This document shows, one piece after another, positions 1 through 8,321 of a DNA stretch of 64,000 nucleotides; the stretch's first letter is position 1; every line of letters begins with the position of its first letter. Below the pieces are notes generated by a model. It made no database searches, was not told the origin of the DNA, and was given only the letters and a program-made list of their open reading frames with translations. The stretch comes from Celeribacter baekdonensis B30 (GTDB lineage: Bacteria; Pseudomonadota; Alphaproteobacteria; Rhodobacterales; Rhodobacteraceae): positions 1 through 64,000 of the forward strand of contig NZ_AMRK01000016.1 in the NCBI RefSeq assembly GCF_000299875.1, read 5' to 3'. The position numbers were made by a program, and so were the translations under genes.

Positions 1-39
1 GTCGGCCAAGGCATCGCGATCGCGTTGGAGGCCGTGTAA
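1..39 (+). CDS. pcaF: 3' end of a thiolase, probably 3-oxoadipyl-CoA thiolase
   Basis: Frame 1 reads VGQGIAIALEAV and a TAA stop at 37-39. This matches the C-terminal end of thiolases, which usually close with a GVGQG segment followed by a short helix. Only 12 residues are visible, so the exact thiolase cannot be proved. The neighbouring pca genes make PcaF (last step of the beta-ketoadipate pathway, giving succinyl-CoA and acetyl-CoA) the natural reading. The gene runs in from the left edge and converges on pcaQ. Confidence 0.55.
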   Translation, partial: VGQGIAIALEAV

Positions 40-48
40 GATCGAAGA

Positions 49-963
49 TCAGCGGGCGGACATCTGTTCTGCCCGCCGATGAAGCAAGCTCGCCAAAAGA
101 TCGGCAGGGGTGTTTTGACCAAAGGCGAATTTGCGCGTCAAACCGACCGCGCCGGACATGTAATCGGCCTTCATATCAAGCGTCCCCAATGTGCCCGCCG
201 CCAATTCCCGCGCCACCACGCCGCGCGAGATGAACCACAGCATATCCGAGTGCTCCAACAACGTCAGCGCCACCGGCAAAGCCACGGTTTCAAACACCGG
301 ACGCAGCGCCGACAGCCCCATTGCAGAGAGATATTGATCGACCGTGGCCCGGATGATCGCGCCGGGATTGGGCAGGATCAGCGGATAGGTCGAAAGCGCC
401 TGAACCGGATCACGACCCAAGGCCGGATGACCGGCGCGTGCGACCAATTCAATCGGCTCATCATAGAGATATTCAAAGGACAGGCCGGGCATGTCCTTGG
501 ACCCCGGCATGCGCCCAATCATCAGATCAATTTTACCCGACCGCAGCATGTCGATCAGGTAGCGATTGGGGCCGGTCATCACGCCAATGCGCGCCTCTGG
601 CCGCAGATCGTGAAATTCCAAAGCGACCGAGGGAAAAAATCCACCCGCAACCGTGGGCAGGACGCCAACCTTGACGAGATCGCGATGCGACGGGCCACTG
701 AGCACCCGACACCCGGCCTCAAGGCTTTGCAGGGCAGCAATAGCATGACGGCGAAACGCCTCGCCACCGGGGGTGAGGATCGCGCGCCGCCCTGTGCGTT
801 CAAACAACTCCGTGCCAAGCTGCGCCTCAAGTTCCGACACGGTTTTCGAGAGCGCCGGTTGCGAGACATTGCGCACCCGCGCCGCAGCAGAGATCGTGCC
901 CGCCTCAGCAACGGAGAGGAAGGCTTCGAGGTGGCGGAGTTTGAGACCGTTAGGTATATTCAT
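49..963 (-). CDS. pcaQ: LysR-type regulator PcaQ
   Basis: 304-residue LysR-family regulator. The N-terminal winged helix-turn-helix covers about residues 5-65 (LRHLEAFLSVAEAGTISAAA, then SQPALSKTVSELE), followed by a substrate-binding domain. PcaQ regulators activate protocatechuate genes in alphaproteobacteria and respond to a pathway intermediate such as 3-carboxymuconate. The gene is divergent from pcaDCHGB with 75 bp between the two starts, the usual layout for a LysR regulator and its target. I chose the ATG at 963 because the protein from there begins just before the conserved helix; the open frame continues upstream to 1074 but would then run into pcaD. The specific PcaQ assignment rests mainly on context. 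Confidence 0.88.
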   Translation of the reverse strand: MNIPNGLKLRHLEAFLSVAEAGTISAAARVRNVSQPALSKTVSELEAQLGTELFERTGRRAILTPGGEAFRRHAIAALQSLEAGCRVLSGPSHRDLVKVGVLPTVAGGFFPSVALEFHDLRPEARIGVMTGPNRYLIDMLRSGKIDLMIGRMPGSKDMPGLSFEYLYDEPIELVARAGHPALGRDPVQALSTYPLILPNPGAIIRATVDQYLSAMGLSALRPVFETVALPVALTLLEHSDMLWFISRGVVARELAAGTLGTLDMKADYMSGAVGLTRKFAFGQNTPADLLASLLHRRAEQMSAR

Positions 964-1038
964 TTGGTTATGCTTTTTGCATGATATTGTATTTTTTCCA
1001 ATGAAAATATTATGGCAATCTAAAGCAAGGAGGATCAC
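964..1038. promoter_or_regulatory. pcaQ-pcaD divergent promoter region
   Basis: 75-bp AT-rich gap between divergent pcaQ and pcaD, in contrast to the GC-rich flanking genes. It must hold both promoters and the PcaQ site. Several LysR-like T-N11-A spacings are possible in so AT-rich a stretch, so I do not assign one site. A good ribosome binding site (aaggagg) lies 7-8 nt before the pcaD ATG. Confidence 0.5.
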
Positions 1039-1821
1039 ATGCACGCATTCACCCGCCCTTGGGGCACACAGCATTTGAGCCAGACAGAGGGCGAGGGAAC
1101 CGCTTTGGTGTTCCTGAACTCTTTGGGCACCGACCTGCGGATGTGGGACGCGGTTTGCGCGCGCCTACCAAAGGAGTGGGCCACGCTACGGATGGACAAA
1201 CGCGGCCATGGCCTGTCCGAGACAGCGCCCGAGGGCTATGGCATTCCCGATTTGGCCAAAGACGTTTTGGCCGCGATGGACCACGCCGGGATTGAGCGCG
1301 CTGTGATCGTCGGCTGTTCCATCGGCGGGCTGATTGCGCAACATATCGCGCTGATGGCGCCTGAGCGGGTGATCGGTCTGGTTCTGTCCAACACCGCGCC
1401 GCAACTGGGCCCGGCTGAGGGTTGGTTGTCGCGCATCGAGGCCATTCGCAGCACTGGCATGGCCGCGATGGCCGAGGGGATTTTGCCGCGGTGGTTCGGG
1501 CCGGATTTCCTAACCCACCCCGATGCAGCACTTTGGCGCACCATGCTCGCGCGCACCGATCAGGACGGCTACATTGCCACCTGCGCCGCGATTGCGGGCA
1601 CCGACATCACCGAGCGCCTCGGCGAAATCACCCAACCCGCGCTGGTCATCGCTGGCAAGCACGATCTGGCCACGCCCGCGCCCGTGGTCGAGGCCCTCGC
1701 GCGCGCCCTGCCCCGCGCCGATTTCATGATGTTCGACACCACCGGGCACCTGCCCGCAATTGAAACACCCAATGCCTTTGCTGAGGCACTTGTCCGATTT
1801 GTCGAAAGGATCACCGCATGA
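1039..1821 (+). CDS. pcaD: 3-oxoadipate enol-lactonase
   Basis: 260-residue alpha/beta hydrolase that opens 3-oxoadipate enol-lactone to 3-oxoadipate. The nucleophile elbow GCSIGG places the catalytic serine at about residue 94. The acid lies in AGKHDLATP and the histidine in TTGHLPAIE near the C-terminus. The length matches stand-alone PcaD rather than the PcaCD fusion (called PcaL) found in some actinobacteria. First gene of the pcaDCHGB operon. Its stop overlaps the pcaC start (ATGA at 1818-1821), which suggests translational coupling. Confidence 0.93.
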   Translation: MHAFTRPWGTQHLSQTEGEGTALVFLNSLGTDLRMWDAVCARLPKEWATLRMDKRGHGLSETAPEGYGIPDLAKDVLAAMDHAGIERAVIVGCSIGGLIAQHIALMAPERVIGLVLSNTAPQLGPAEGWLSRIEAIRSTGMAAMAEGILPRWFGPDFLTHPDAALWRTMLARTDQDGYIATCAAIAGTDITERLGEITQPALVIAGKHDLATPAPVVEALARALPRADFMMFDTTGHLPAIETPNAFAEALVRFVERITA

Positions 1822-2204
1822 GCAAGACATTCGATCAGGGGATGAAAACCCGCCGCGAGGTCTTGGGCGATGCCCATGTCGACCGCGCCGAGGCTGCGAA
1901 ATCCGAATTTGACCTGCCGTTTCAAACGCTGATCACCGAGGGCGCCTGGGGCACGGTGTGGTCGTCGGACAAAATCTCGCGTCGGGAGCGGTCGATGTTG
2001 ACCATCGCGCTTTTGGCCGCGACCGGAAATTTTGAGGAAATTCCGATGCATATCCGCGCCACCGCGCGCACGGGCGCATCGAAAGAGGATGTGGCGGAGG
2101 CGCTGCAACATGTGGCGATTTACGCGGGTGTGCCAAAGGCAAATCACGCGCTGAAATTGGCCAAGCAGACCTTTGCCGAAATGGAGGAGAGTGGAAATGA
2201 CTGA
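1818..2204 (+). CDS. pcaC: 4-carboxymuconolactone decarboxylase
   Basis: 128-residue cytoplasmic protein of the carboxymuconolactone decarboxylase family, all helical, of the usual length. It decarboxylates 4-carboxymuconolactone to 3-oxoadipate enol-lactone, the substrate of PcaD next door. The segment HIRATARTGASKEDVAEALQH is the typical family core. It overlaps pcaD by 4 nt and pcaH by 8 nt, so pcaD, pcaC and pcaH are tightly coupled. Confidence 0.93.
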   Translation: MSKTFDQGMKTRREVLGDAHVDRAEAAKSEFDLPFQTLITEGAWGTVWSSDKISRRERSMLTIALLAATGNFEEIPMHIRATARTGASKEDVAEALQHVAIYAGVPKANHALKLAKQTFAEMEESGND

Positions 2205-2925
2205 TATGGGTCCCTTGATCCCGCGCAATCGCGCGATCCATCCGGTGCCGTATGACCCGGATTATAAGACGAGCGTGTCGCGCTCGCCCAACCTGCCGCT
2301 TTTGTCGATGGAAAGCAGCCCGTCCGAGGAAACCGGCCCGACGTTCGGCCATAACAAACTCGGCGCTTTGGACAACAACCTGATCCTGAACTGGACCAAG
2401 GGCGCGGCTCCGGCTGTGGGCGAACGCATCCTCATGCATGGTCGGGTTTTGGACGAAATGGGTCGCCCTGTGCCGAACACATTGATCGAAATTTGGCAAG
2501 CCAACGCAGGCGGGCGCTATCGTCATAAAAAAGACAGCTATTTCGCCCCGCTTGATCCGAATTTTGGCGGCTGCGGTCGGACCATTACCGATGAAAACGG
2601 ATATTATGAGTTCCTGACTGTGCGCCCCGGTGCCTACCCTTGGCCGAACCGCGCCAATGATTGGCGGCCGATGCACATCCATATTTCGGTCTATGGCCAC
2701 AGCTTCGGCCAGCGCCTGATCACCCAAATGTATTTTGAGGGCGATCCTTTGATCAATCACTGCCCGATTGCGGCGACAATCAAAGACCGCAGCTCGCTGG
2801 ATCGTCTGGTCGCGCCGCTGGATTTCTCGAAATCGCGTCCGCTCGATTTCCTCGCCTATAAATTTGACATCGTGCTGCGCGGTCGCCGCCAGACCATGTT
2901 CGAGAACAAGCTGGAGGGCATGTAA
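2197..2925 (+). CDS. pcaH: protocatechuate 3,4-dioxygenase beta subunit
   Basis: 242-residue catalytic subunit of the intradiol dioxygenase that cleaves protocatechuate to 3-carboxy-cis,cis-muconate. The four iron ligands are visible: Tyr108 (GGRYRHK), Tyr147 (GAYPWP), His160 and His162 (MHIHIS). Their spacing of 39, 13 and 2 is exactly that of the Pseudomonas ligands Tyr408, Tyr447, His460 and His462. I chose the ATG at 2197, preceded by ggagga, rather than the ATG at 2173, which lies well inside pcaC. It is followed after 1 nt by pcaG, its partner subunit. Confidence 0.95.
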   Translation: MTDMGPLIPRNRAIHPVPYDPDYKTSVSRSPNLPLLSMESSPSEETGPTFGHNKLGALDNNLILNWTKGAAPAVGERILMHGRVLDEMGRPVPNTLIEIWQANAGGRYRHKKDSYFAPLDPNFGGCGRTITDENGYYEFLTVRPGAYPWPNRANDWRPMHIHISVYGHSFGQRLITQMYFEGDPLINHCPIAATIKDRSSLDRLVAPLDFSKSRPLDFLAYKFDIVLRGRRQTMFENKLEGM

Positions 2926-2926
2926 G

Positions 2927-3532
2927 ATGGTCCAGAAACTTGACACATTGATTGAAACCGCCTCTCAGACGGCGGGCCCCTATGTCCACATCGGCTTGAT
3001 GCCGACCTACGCGGGCAATGGCGGCTATTACGACGAAGAAATCGCCACGACGCCTTTTTTGGACGAGAGCAAAGCCCAAGGCGAAGTCATCGAGATTGTC
3101 GGTTCGGTGTTTGATGGCACCGGCTGGGCGATGCGCGATGCGCTTATTGAGTCCTGGCAATGCGATGCGGCTGGCGTGTTTCCGGGAACTGAAGGTGCTG
3201 ATCCGGCCTTTACCGGACATTGCCGGTTTGCCGCCGATGCCGAGACCGGCGAATTTACGCTGCGCACCGTGAAACCCGGCGTTTATACGGGCCGGGGCGG
3301 CGTCACAAGCGCGCCGCATATCTCCCTTTGGGTGGTGGCGCGCGGGATCAACATTGGTCTCAACACCCGAATTTATTTCGAGGATGAGGACAATGCCAAT
3401 GACCCGCTGTTGAACCGGATCGAACAGCGCCCGCGCGTGGACACATTGATCGCAAAAAAGACCGCCGAGGGCACATATCGCTTTGACATTCGCCTTCAGG
3501 GCGCCGGTGAGACAGTGTTTCTCGACCTGTAA
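2927..3532 (+). CDS. pcaG: protocatechuate 3,4-dioxygenase alpha subunit
   Basis: 201-residue alpha subunit of the protocatechuate dioxygenase. It shares the intradiol beta-sandwich fold (TASQTAGPYVHIG near the N-terminus, ESWQCDAAG in the core) but lacks the Tyr/Tyr/His/His iron set seen in PcaH, as expected for the non-catalytic subunit. The ATG at 2927 lies 1 nt after the pcaH stop; the open frame extends upstream through pcaH, but that part reads as the wrong frame of pcaH. A hairpin follows before pcaB. Confidence 0.95.
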   Translation: MVQKLDTLIETASQTAGPYVHIGLMPTYAGNGGYYDEEIATTPFLDESKAQGEVIEIVGSVFDGTGWAMRDALIESWQCDAAGVFPGTEGADPAFTGHCRFAADAETGEFTLRTVKPGVYTGRGGVTSAPHISLWVVARGINIGLNTRIYFEDEDNANDPLLNRIEQRPRVDTLIAKKTAEGTYRFDIRLQGAGETVFLDL

Positions 3533-3553
3533 CTTTTGCACAATTCAAACTAT

Positions 3554-3577
3554 AAGGGGCGGAAACCACCGCCCCTT
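3554..3577 (+). terminator. hairpin between pcaG and pcaB
   Basis: A perfect 9-bp stem (aaggggcgg / ccgcccctt) with a 6-nt loop sits in the 68-bp gap between pcaG and pcaB, followed by only a short T run. It looks like a weak terminator or an RNA-stabilising hairpin inside the operon rather than its end, because pcaB continues on the same strand. Confidence 0.5.
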
Positions 3578-3600
3578 TCGCCGTAAACAAGGACAATTCG

Positions 3601-4653
3601 ATGAGCAGCTCTGTTTTTGATCACCCGTGGTTGTCCGGTCTGTTTGGCGATTCTGAGATGGCCGCGATCCTGTCGCCTGAGCGGCAGATGGCGCATATGT
3701 TGGCATTCGAAGCCGCATGGTCGCGCGCCTGTGGCACAGCGGGCATATTTGATCCGGCGCTGGCGGAAGAAGCCGCGCGCGCGATTGAACGCGCGACAAT
3801 CGACTTTGCCGATATTGCCGAGGGCATGGCGCAAGACGGCGTGCCCATCCCGCGCCTGATTGCGCAACTCAAAACCATCGCCCCCGCCGCAGCTCTGCAC
3901 AAAGGCGCGACCTCGCAAGACGTGGTCGACACGGCTTTGGTGCTCTGCCTCCGCGAGGCGTCCTTTTTGATTGCCGGGCGATTGATGGCGTTGGAAACCG
4001 CATTGAAAGCGCTGGAAGACCGGTTTGGCGATACGCCCTTGATGGGTCGTACCCGAATGCAGGCAGCCACCGAGATCACCGTGTGGGATCGGGTTTTGAG
4101 CTGGCGGTTGCCGCTTGCGGATCACCTCAAAACGCTCGATCAAAAGCGCACCGATGTTGAAAAAGTGCAAATCGGCGGCGCCTCGGGCGACCGCAAGGCG
4201 CTTGGGGATCAGGCCGATCTGGTTGTCGCTGAGGTCGCAAAAACCCTTGGTCTCGCGCCCACAGACAAGGCATGGCACAGCATGCGGCATGGCCTCACAG
4301 GCTACGCCTCTTTCCTCTCCCTCATCACCGGAAGCCTTGGTAAAATCGGCCAAGACATTGCCCTTATGTCGCAACAAGGCATTGAAGAGATTGCCCTTTC
4401 GGGTAGCGGCGGCTCATCAGCCATGCCGCATAAACAAAACCCCGTCGCGGCCGAGCTTCTCGTCACCCTCGCGCGGTTCAACGCCACGCAGGTCTCAGCC
4501 ATGCATCACGCCATGATCCACGAACAGGAACGCTCGGGCGCGGCATGGTCACTGGAATGGATGGTCCTGCCGCAAATGATGATGGCCACGGGGCGGTCTC
4601 TCGCCATGGCCATCACCTTGATCAAAAATGTTGACCGGATCGGCACGCGTTAA
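3601..4653 (+). CDS. pcaB: 3-carboxy-cis,cis-muconate cycloisomerase
   Basis: 350-residue member of the fumarase/aspartase superfamily. The signature GSSAMPHKQNPV is present near residue 275, and HKGATSQDVVDTAL near residue 100 is the other conserved block. It lactonises 3-carboxymuconate to 4-carboxymuconolactone, the PcaC substrate. At 350 residues it is shorter than the roughly 450-residue pseudomonad proteins but matches the short alphaproteobacterial form. A ribosome binding site (aagga) precedes the ATG. The stop overlaps the convergent pobA stop. Confidence 0.93.
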   Translation: MSSSVFDHPWLSGLFGDSEMAAILSPERQMAHMLAFEAAWSRACGTAGIFDPALAEEAARAIERATIDFADIAEGMAQDGVPIPRLIAQLKTIAPAAALHKGATSQDVVDTALVLCLREASFLIAGRLMALETALKALEDRFGDTPLMGRTRMQAATEITVWDRVLSWRLPLADHLKTLDQKRTDVEKVQIGGASGDRKALGDQADLVVAEVAKTLGLAPTDKAWHSMRHGLTGYASFLSLITGSLGKIGQDIALMSQQGIEEIALSGSGGSSAMPHKQNPVAAELLVTLARFNATQVSAMHHAMIHEQERSGAAWSLEWMVLPQMMMATGRSLAMAITLIKNVDRIGTR

Positions 4654-5819
4654 AACGGCAAGCCGATGTAGTTTTCCGCCAAATCGCGCCGCGCGGTTTC
4701 CGAGGTTGCGAGATGAGTGAGCGTGGCCTTGCGCATCTGTTCAGCAAAGGCATCTTCGCCATCAAACCGGTGCAACATCGTGGTCATTTGCCAACTAAAA
4801 CGCATGGCTTTCCAGATCCGCTCCAAGGCGCGGGCAGAGTATTCGTCGATGCCCGTCTTGGAGCCGCCCTTCACCGCGTCAATGAGCGCTTTGTACAAGT
4901 AATAAACATCAGAAGCCGCAAGATTAAGCCCTTTTGCCCCGGTCGGTGGCACGATATGTGCAGCATCCCCAACAAGGAACATATTGCCCCAACGCAAAGG
5001 TTCTGCCACGAAACTGCGCAGCGGCGCGATGGATTTTTCGATCGACGGGCCAGTGATCAAACGTGCGGCCGCGTCAGAGGGAATACGCCGGGAGAATTCG
5101 TCCCAAAACCGCTGATCCGACCAATCTTCGACCTTATCCGACAGCGGCACCTGCACATAATAGCGCACCAGATTTTCGTTGCGCATCGAGGCAAGCGCAA
5201 AGCCGTGGCGCGAATTGGAATAAATCAACTCGTCATGAACGGGCGGGGTTTCGGACAATATCCCAAGCCAACCAAAGGGATAGACGCGTTCGAACTCGCT
5301 GCGTTTTTCCTCGGGGATGGTTCTGCGCGACACGCCGTGAAAACCATCACAACCCGCCACATAAAGACACTCAAGCCGCTTGCGCGCACCCTCATGGGTG
5401 AATTCGACATAGGACGTGGCTTGATCAAGATCGTGGATCGACACATCTTCGACGCCGTGGATCACGGTGGTGCCGATGGCGTCTTGGGCATTGTAAAGGT
5501 CGGTGGTGACCTCGGTCTGACCGTAGACCATGACCTGTTTTCCGGTCAGCTCCTTAAAGTCGATATGGACCATCAACTCGTCGTCGGTGAGGTAACAACC
5601 GTCATGCGGGATGCCCTCTTGCGCCATACGCGCGCCGACGCCCGCCTCGTTCAAAAGTTCGACCGTGCCCCATTCCAAAATACCGGCACGGATGCGCGAC
5701 AGGACATGCGCGCGGGTGGAGCGTTCCAAAACGACGGTCTCGACTCCCGCTTTGTTCAACAGTTGTGACAGCAAGAGGCCAGATGGGCCTCCGCCGATAA
5801 TGGCGACTTGGGTTTTCAT
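4650..5819 (-). CDS. pobA: 4-hydroxybenzoate 3-monooxygenase
   Basis: 389-residue FAD aromatic hydroxylase that converts 4-hydroxybenzoate plus NAD(P)H and O2 to protocatechuate, the substrate of PcaGH. The N-terminal dinucleotide motif GGGPSGL (residues 9-15), the middle DG motif (AGCDGFHGVSR) and the GDAAHIVPPTGAKGLN FAD/ribityl motif are all present; the last is the PobA form. The length equals the family norm. A gggaga site precedes the ATG. It is divergent from an AraC-type regulator, the usual partner. Confidence 0.95.
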   Translation of the reverse strand: MKTQVAIIGGGPSGLLLSQLLNKAGVETVVLERSTRAHVLSRIRAGILEWGTVELLNEAGVGARMAQEGIPHDGCYLTDDELMVHIDFKELTGKQVMVYGQTEVTTDLYNAQDAIGTTVIHGVEDVSIHDLDQATSYVEFTHEGARKRLECLYVAGCDGFHGVSRRTIPEEKRSEFERVYPFGWLGILSETPPVHDELIYSNSRHGFALASMRNENLVRYYVQVPLSDKVEDWSDQRFWDEFSRRIPSDAAARLITGPSIEKSIAPLRSFVAEPLRWGNMFLVGDAAHIVPPTGAKGLNLAASDVYYLYKALIDAVKGGSKTGIDEYSARALERIWKAMRFSWQMTTMLHRFDGEDAFAEQMRKATLTHLATSETARRDLAENYIGLPF

Positions 5820-5891
5820 ATGCGTCTCTCCCTTTTCTTAGGAATGACATTAGTGCCATCCCGCCCTCACCAGAATGGACGGGGTCGGCAA

Positions 5892-5907
5892 TGAATGGTA
5901 TTATTCA
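5892..5907. promoter_or_regulatory. small inverted repeat upstream of pobA/AraC gene
   Basis: TGAAT-N6-ATTCA lies in the gap between pobA and the AraC-family gene, just before the likely regulator start. It is a candidate autoregulatory site, weak because of its 5-bp arms. Confidence 0.25.
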
Positions 5908-5910
5908 GGC

Positions 5911-6768
5911 ATGAGTGACACAAACATCATCCCCGCCTTCAACCTCTTTGGCGAAACCAGCGCCTTTCCCGATGTGGTGCATTGCGAACGGGTGTTTGAC
6001 CGGGCGGGATTGCATGATTGGGTGATCTCGCCGCACCGCCACCATCAAATGACCCAGATTTTCCACATCGAACAGGGTCACGCCCGCGCGACCTTGGATG
6101 GCGAAGAAAAAGCCCTTAAAAGCGGAGAATTCCTATATATTCCGACAAAAATCGTGCATGGGTTTTCCTTTCAAAAGGGCACCGAAGGTTTGGTCCTTTC
6201 CCTCCCGTCCCCAGTGGTGCAACGCGTGGGCCCCCGCACGCCGGCCCTTACCGCGTGGCTGAACACGCCCCATCACGGTCCATTGGGCACTGCGGGCACG
6301 CAATTGCTCAATGCGATTGCACAATCGTATGCGTATACTGGTACATTTCGCACACAGCGCTTGATTGCCCTCTCAAACGCCCTGCTGGTGACACTGGCCG
6401 AGGAAAGTGATGAGGGCGCGCCGCCAAATCACGCCCCGACCCAGCAAATGCAACGGCTTGAAGCACTGATTTCCGATCATCTGAATGAGGGATGGGGACC
6501 AAGCGAGTTTGCAACCGCGCTGCATATGACCACGGGGCATTTGAACCGGATTGTCAAACATCAGACCGGAGCGAGCCTGTCGCAATTTTTGGAAACAACC
6601 GTGATGACCGAGGCCTGCCGCCTCCTGGCCTTCACGCGGCTGTCCGTGGCCGAAGTGGGCTATCGTTTGGGCTATTTTGACCCGCCGTATTTCTCCCGCC
6701 GCTTCCGGGCGCGCATGGGGGAAACCCCCACCAGATACCGCGCCCGGGTCGCGGGAGAGGCCGGTTAA
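5911..6768 (+). CDS. pobR: AraC-family regulator, probably PobR
   Basis: 285-residue AraC/XylS-type regulator with an N-terminal cupin-like sensor (HRHHQMTQIFHIEQGHARA) and two C-terminal helix-turn-helix motifs over about the last 100 residues (FATALHMTTGHLNRIVK; VAEVGYRLGYFDPPYFSRRF). It is divergent from pobA, and AraC-type PobR proteins activate pobA in response to 4-hydroxybenzoate. Either the ATG at 5911 or the one at 5875 could be the start; neither has a strong ribosome binding site, and homologues usually begin near the former. The function is inferred from neighbourhood. Confidence 0.82.
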   Translation: MSDTNIIPAFNLFGETSAFPDVVHCERVFDRAGLHDWVISPHRHHQMTQIFHIEQGHARATLDGEEKALKSGEFLYIPTKIVHGFSFQKGTEGLVLSLPSPVVQRVGPRTPALTAWLNTPHHGPLGTAGTQLLNAIAQSYAYTGTFRTQRLIALSNALLVTLAEESDEGAPPNHAPTQQMQRLEALISDHLNEGWGPSEFATALHMTTGHLNRIVKHQTGASLSQFLETTVMTEACRLLAFTRLSVAEVGYRLGYFDPPYFSRRFRARMGETPTRYRARVAGEAG

Positions 6769-8321
6769 ACCGCCAAAGGCAGACGCACCGGCAAAGGACG
6801 GCGTGCCACGCGTTTGGACAGGCGGATCAGCTCCGCATCGCCCGTAGATGCGAGTTTACACCAGAGGGCTTGAAACAAAAGTTCAGAAGTTAAGGTCATG
6901 AAATCATGGGCTTTCTCAAAGGTCTCTTTGGACATTGCCGCACGTTCTCCTTGCCAATCAGACAAAAGCGCCAAACACGCCGCATCCCCGCCCGCAAGCC
7001 GTTCAATCAGCGCAGCGAACGCATCGGGCCCCTCAGGCGCACGCAGGCCCCGCGTGGCGGTGGAGATGGCATGAATGCCATTCGCGCCCTCGTAGATCGA
7101 AGTGATGCGGGCATCACGCCAGGTCTGCGACACGCGATATTCCGTCAGGTAGCCATAGCCGCCCAGCACCTGCATGCCCAAATCCGCCGACACAATCCCG
7201 GCATCGGTACAGAACACTTTGCAGATCGGCGTGAGGAAATCGACCAGCGCACGATTTTCGCCCAGAGCAAGTTCCACCATGGTCAGATAGGTCATGGCGC
7301 GGGCGCCAAGGGCCAGTGATTTCTGGGTATCGAGCATCCGGCGCACGTCCGGGTGATCGGCCAACACCGCGTCTGTGCCGTCCGGCTTGCGGCCTTGTTT
7401 GCGTTCGCGGGCGTAGGTTTCCGCGATCTGGTGGGCACGGCTGGCGTGGGCGACACCTTGCAGCGCCACATCCAGACGGGCGTGGTTCATCATGGTAAAC
7501 ATCGCCATCAGCCCGCCGCCCTCTGGGCCGATCAATTCGGCACGCGCGCCATCAAAGGCCAATTGGCAGGTGGGCGAGGCATGAAGGCCGAGTTTTTCCT
7601 CGATCCGGGTCACGGTGACCGCATTGCGAGTGCCGTCGATGTCAGAGCCACAGAGAAACAGAGACAGGCCTTTGATCCCCTCGTCCGGCGCGCCGGTGCG
7701 GGCCAAAACGAGGTGCAAAATCCCCTCCGACATGTCTTGATCGCCGCCGGAGATGAAAATTTTCTCCCCCTCGACCCGCCAAAAATCGCCTTCACGGGTG
7801 GCTTTGGTGCGGATACGAGAGAGATCGGAGCCCGCCCCCGGTTCGGTCAGACACATGGTGGAGAGCACCTCACCTGACACCAGTCGCGGGATCCAAGTGT
7901 GTTGCTGCGCCTCAGTGCCGAATTTCATCAGCGTCGAAATGGCACCGGGCACGAGGTTACAGACCATTTGCAACGCGTGGTTTGCGCCCGAAAACATCTC
8001 GGACACACCCGCCGCGATCACCGCGCTTTGCGCCATGCCGCCGAAGGCTTCGGGGGCTGTGAGGCCCTGCCAGCCGCCGTCAGCGAGTTGAGCAAAGGCG
8101 TCTTTGAACCCGTCCGGCATGGTGACGCGGCCCTCCACCAAGGCACAGCCCCGCGCATCGCCCGGCTCGTCCAAGGGCGCGATCACGCCCTCGGCGAAAC
8201 TGGCAAAATGCGACAGGATGCCCTCGGCCAACTCATCATCCCAATCGGGCAGGCGATCTGCGCCTGCAACCTCTTTCAAACAAAAGAGAATATCCTCAAG
8301 AGGGGCCTGAAACGGGGTCAT
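6765..8321 (-). CDS. acyl-CoA dehydrogenase (hydroxycinnamate side-chain oxidation, putative)
   Basis: 518-residue flavin acyl-CoA dehydrogenase of the larger FadE/DmdC-like class, with N-terminal helical domain, beta domain (MCLTEPGAGSDLSRIRTKA) and C-terminal helical domain (GGYGYLTEYRVSQTWRDARI, then YEGANGI). It is the last gene of the nine-gene operon and overlaps the amidohydrolase gene by 4 nt. Within a hydroxycinnamate operon it would oxidise the saturated phenylpropanoyl-CoA thioester so that dihydro-compounds enter the same route; the exact substrate is inferred. It ends 4 nt inside the convergent AraC gene. Confidence 0.85.
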   Translation of the reverse strand: MTPFQAPLEDILFCLKEVAGADRLPDWDDELAEGILSHFASFAEGVIAPLDEPGDARGCALVEGRVTMPDGFKDAFAQLADGGWQGLTAPEAFGGMAQSAVIAAGVSEMFSGANHALQMVCNLVPGAISTLMKFGTEAQQHTWIPRLVSGEVLSTMCLTEPGAGSDLSRIRTKATREGDFWRVEGEKIFISGGDQDMSEGILHLVLARTGAPDEGIKGLSLFLCGSDIDGTRNAVTVTRIEEKLGLHASPTCQLAFDGARAELIGPEGGGLMAMFTMMNHARLDVALQGVAHASRAHQIAETYARERKQGRKPDGTDAVLADHPDVRRMLDTQKSLALGARAMTYLTMVELALGENRALVDFLTPICKVFCTDAGIVSADLGMQVLGGYGYLTEYRVSQTWRDARITSIYEGANGIHAISTATRGLRAPEGPDAFAALIERLAGGDAACLALLSDWQGERAAMSKETFEKAHDFMTLTSELLFQALWCKLASTGDAELIRLSKRVARRPLPVRLPLAV

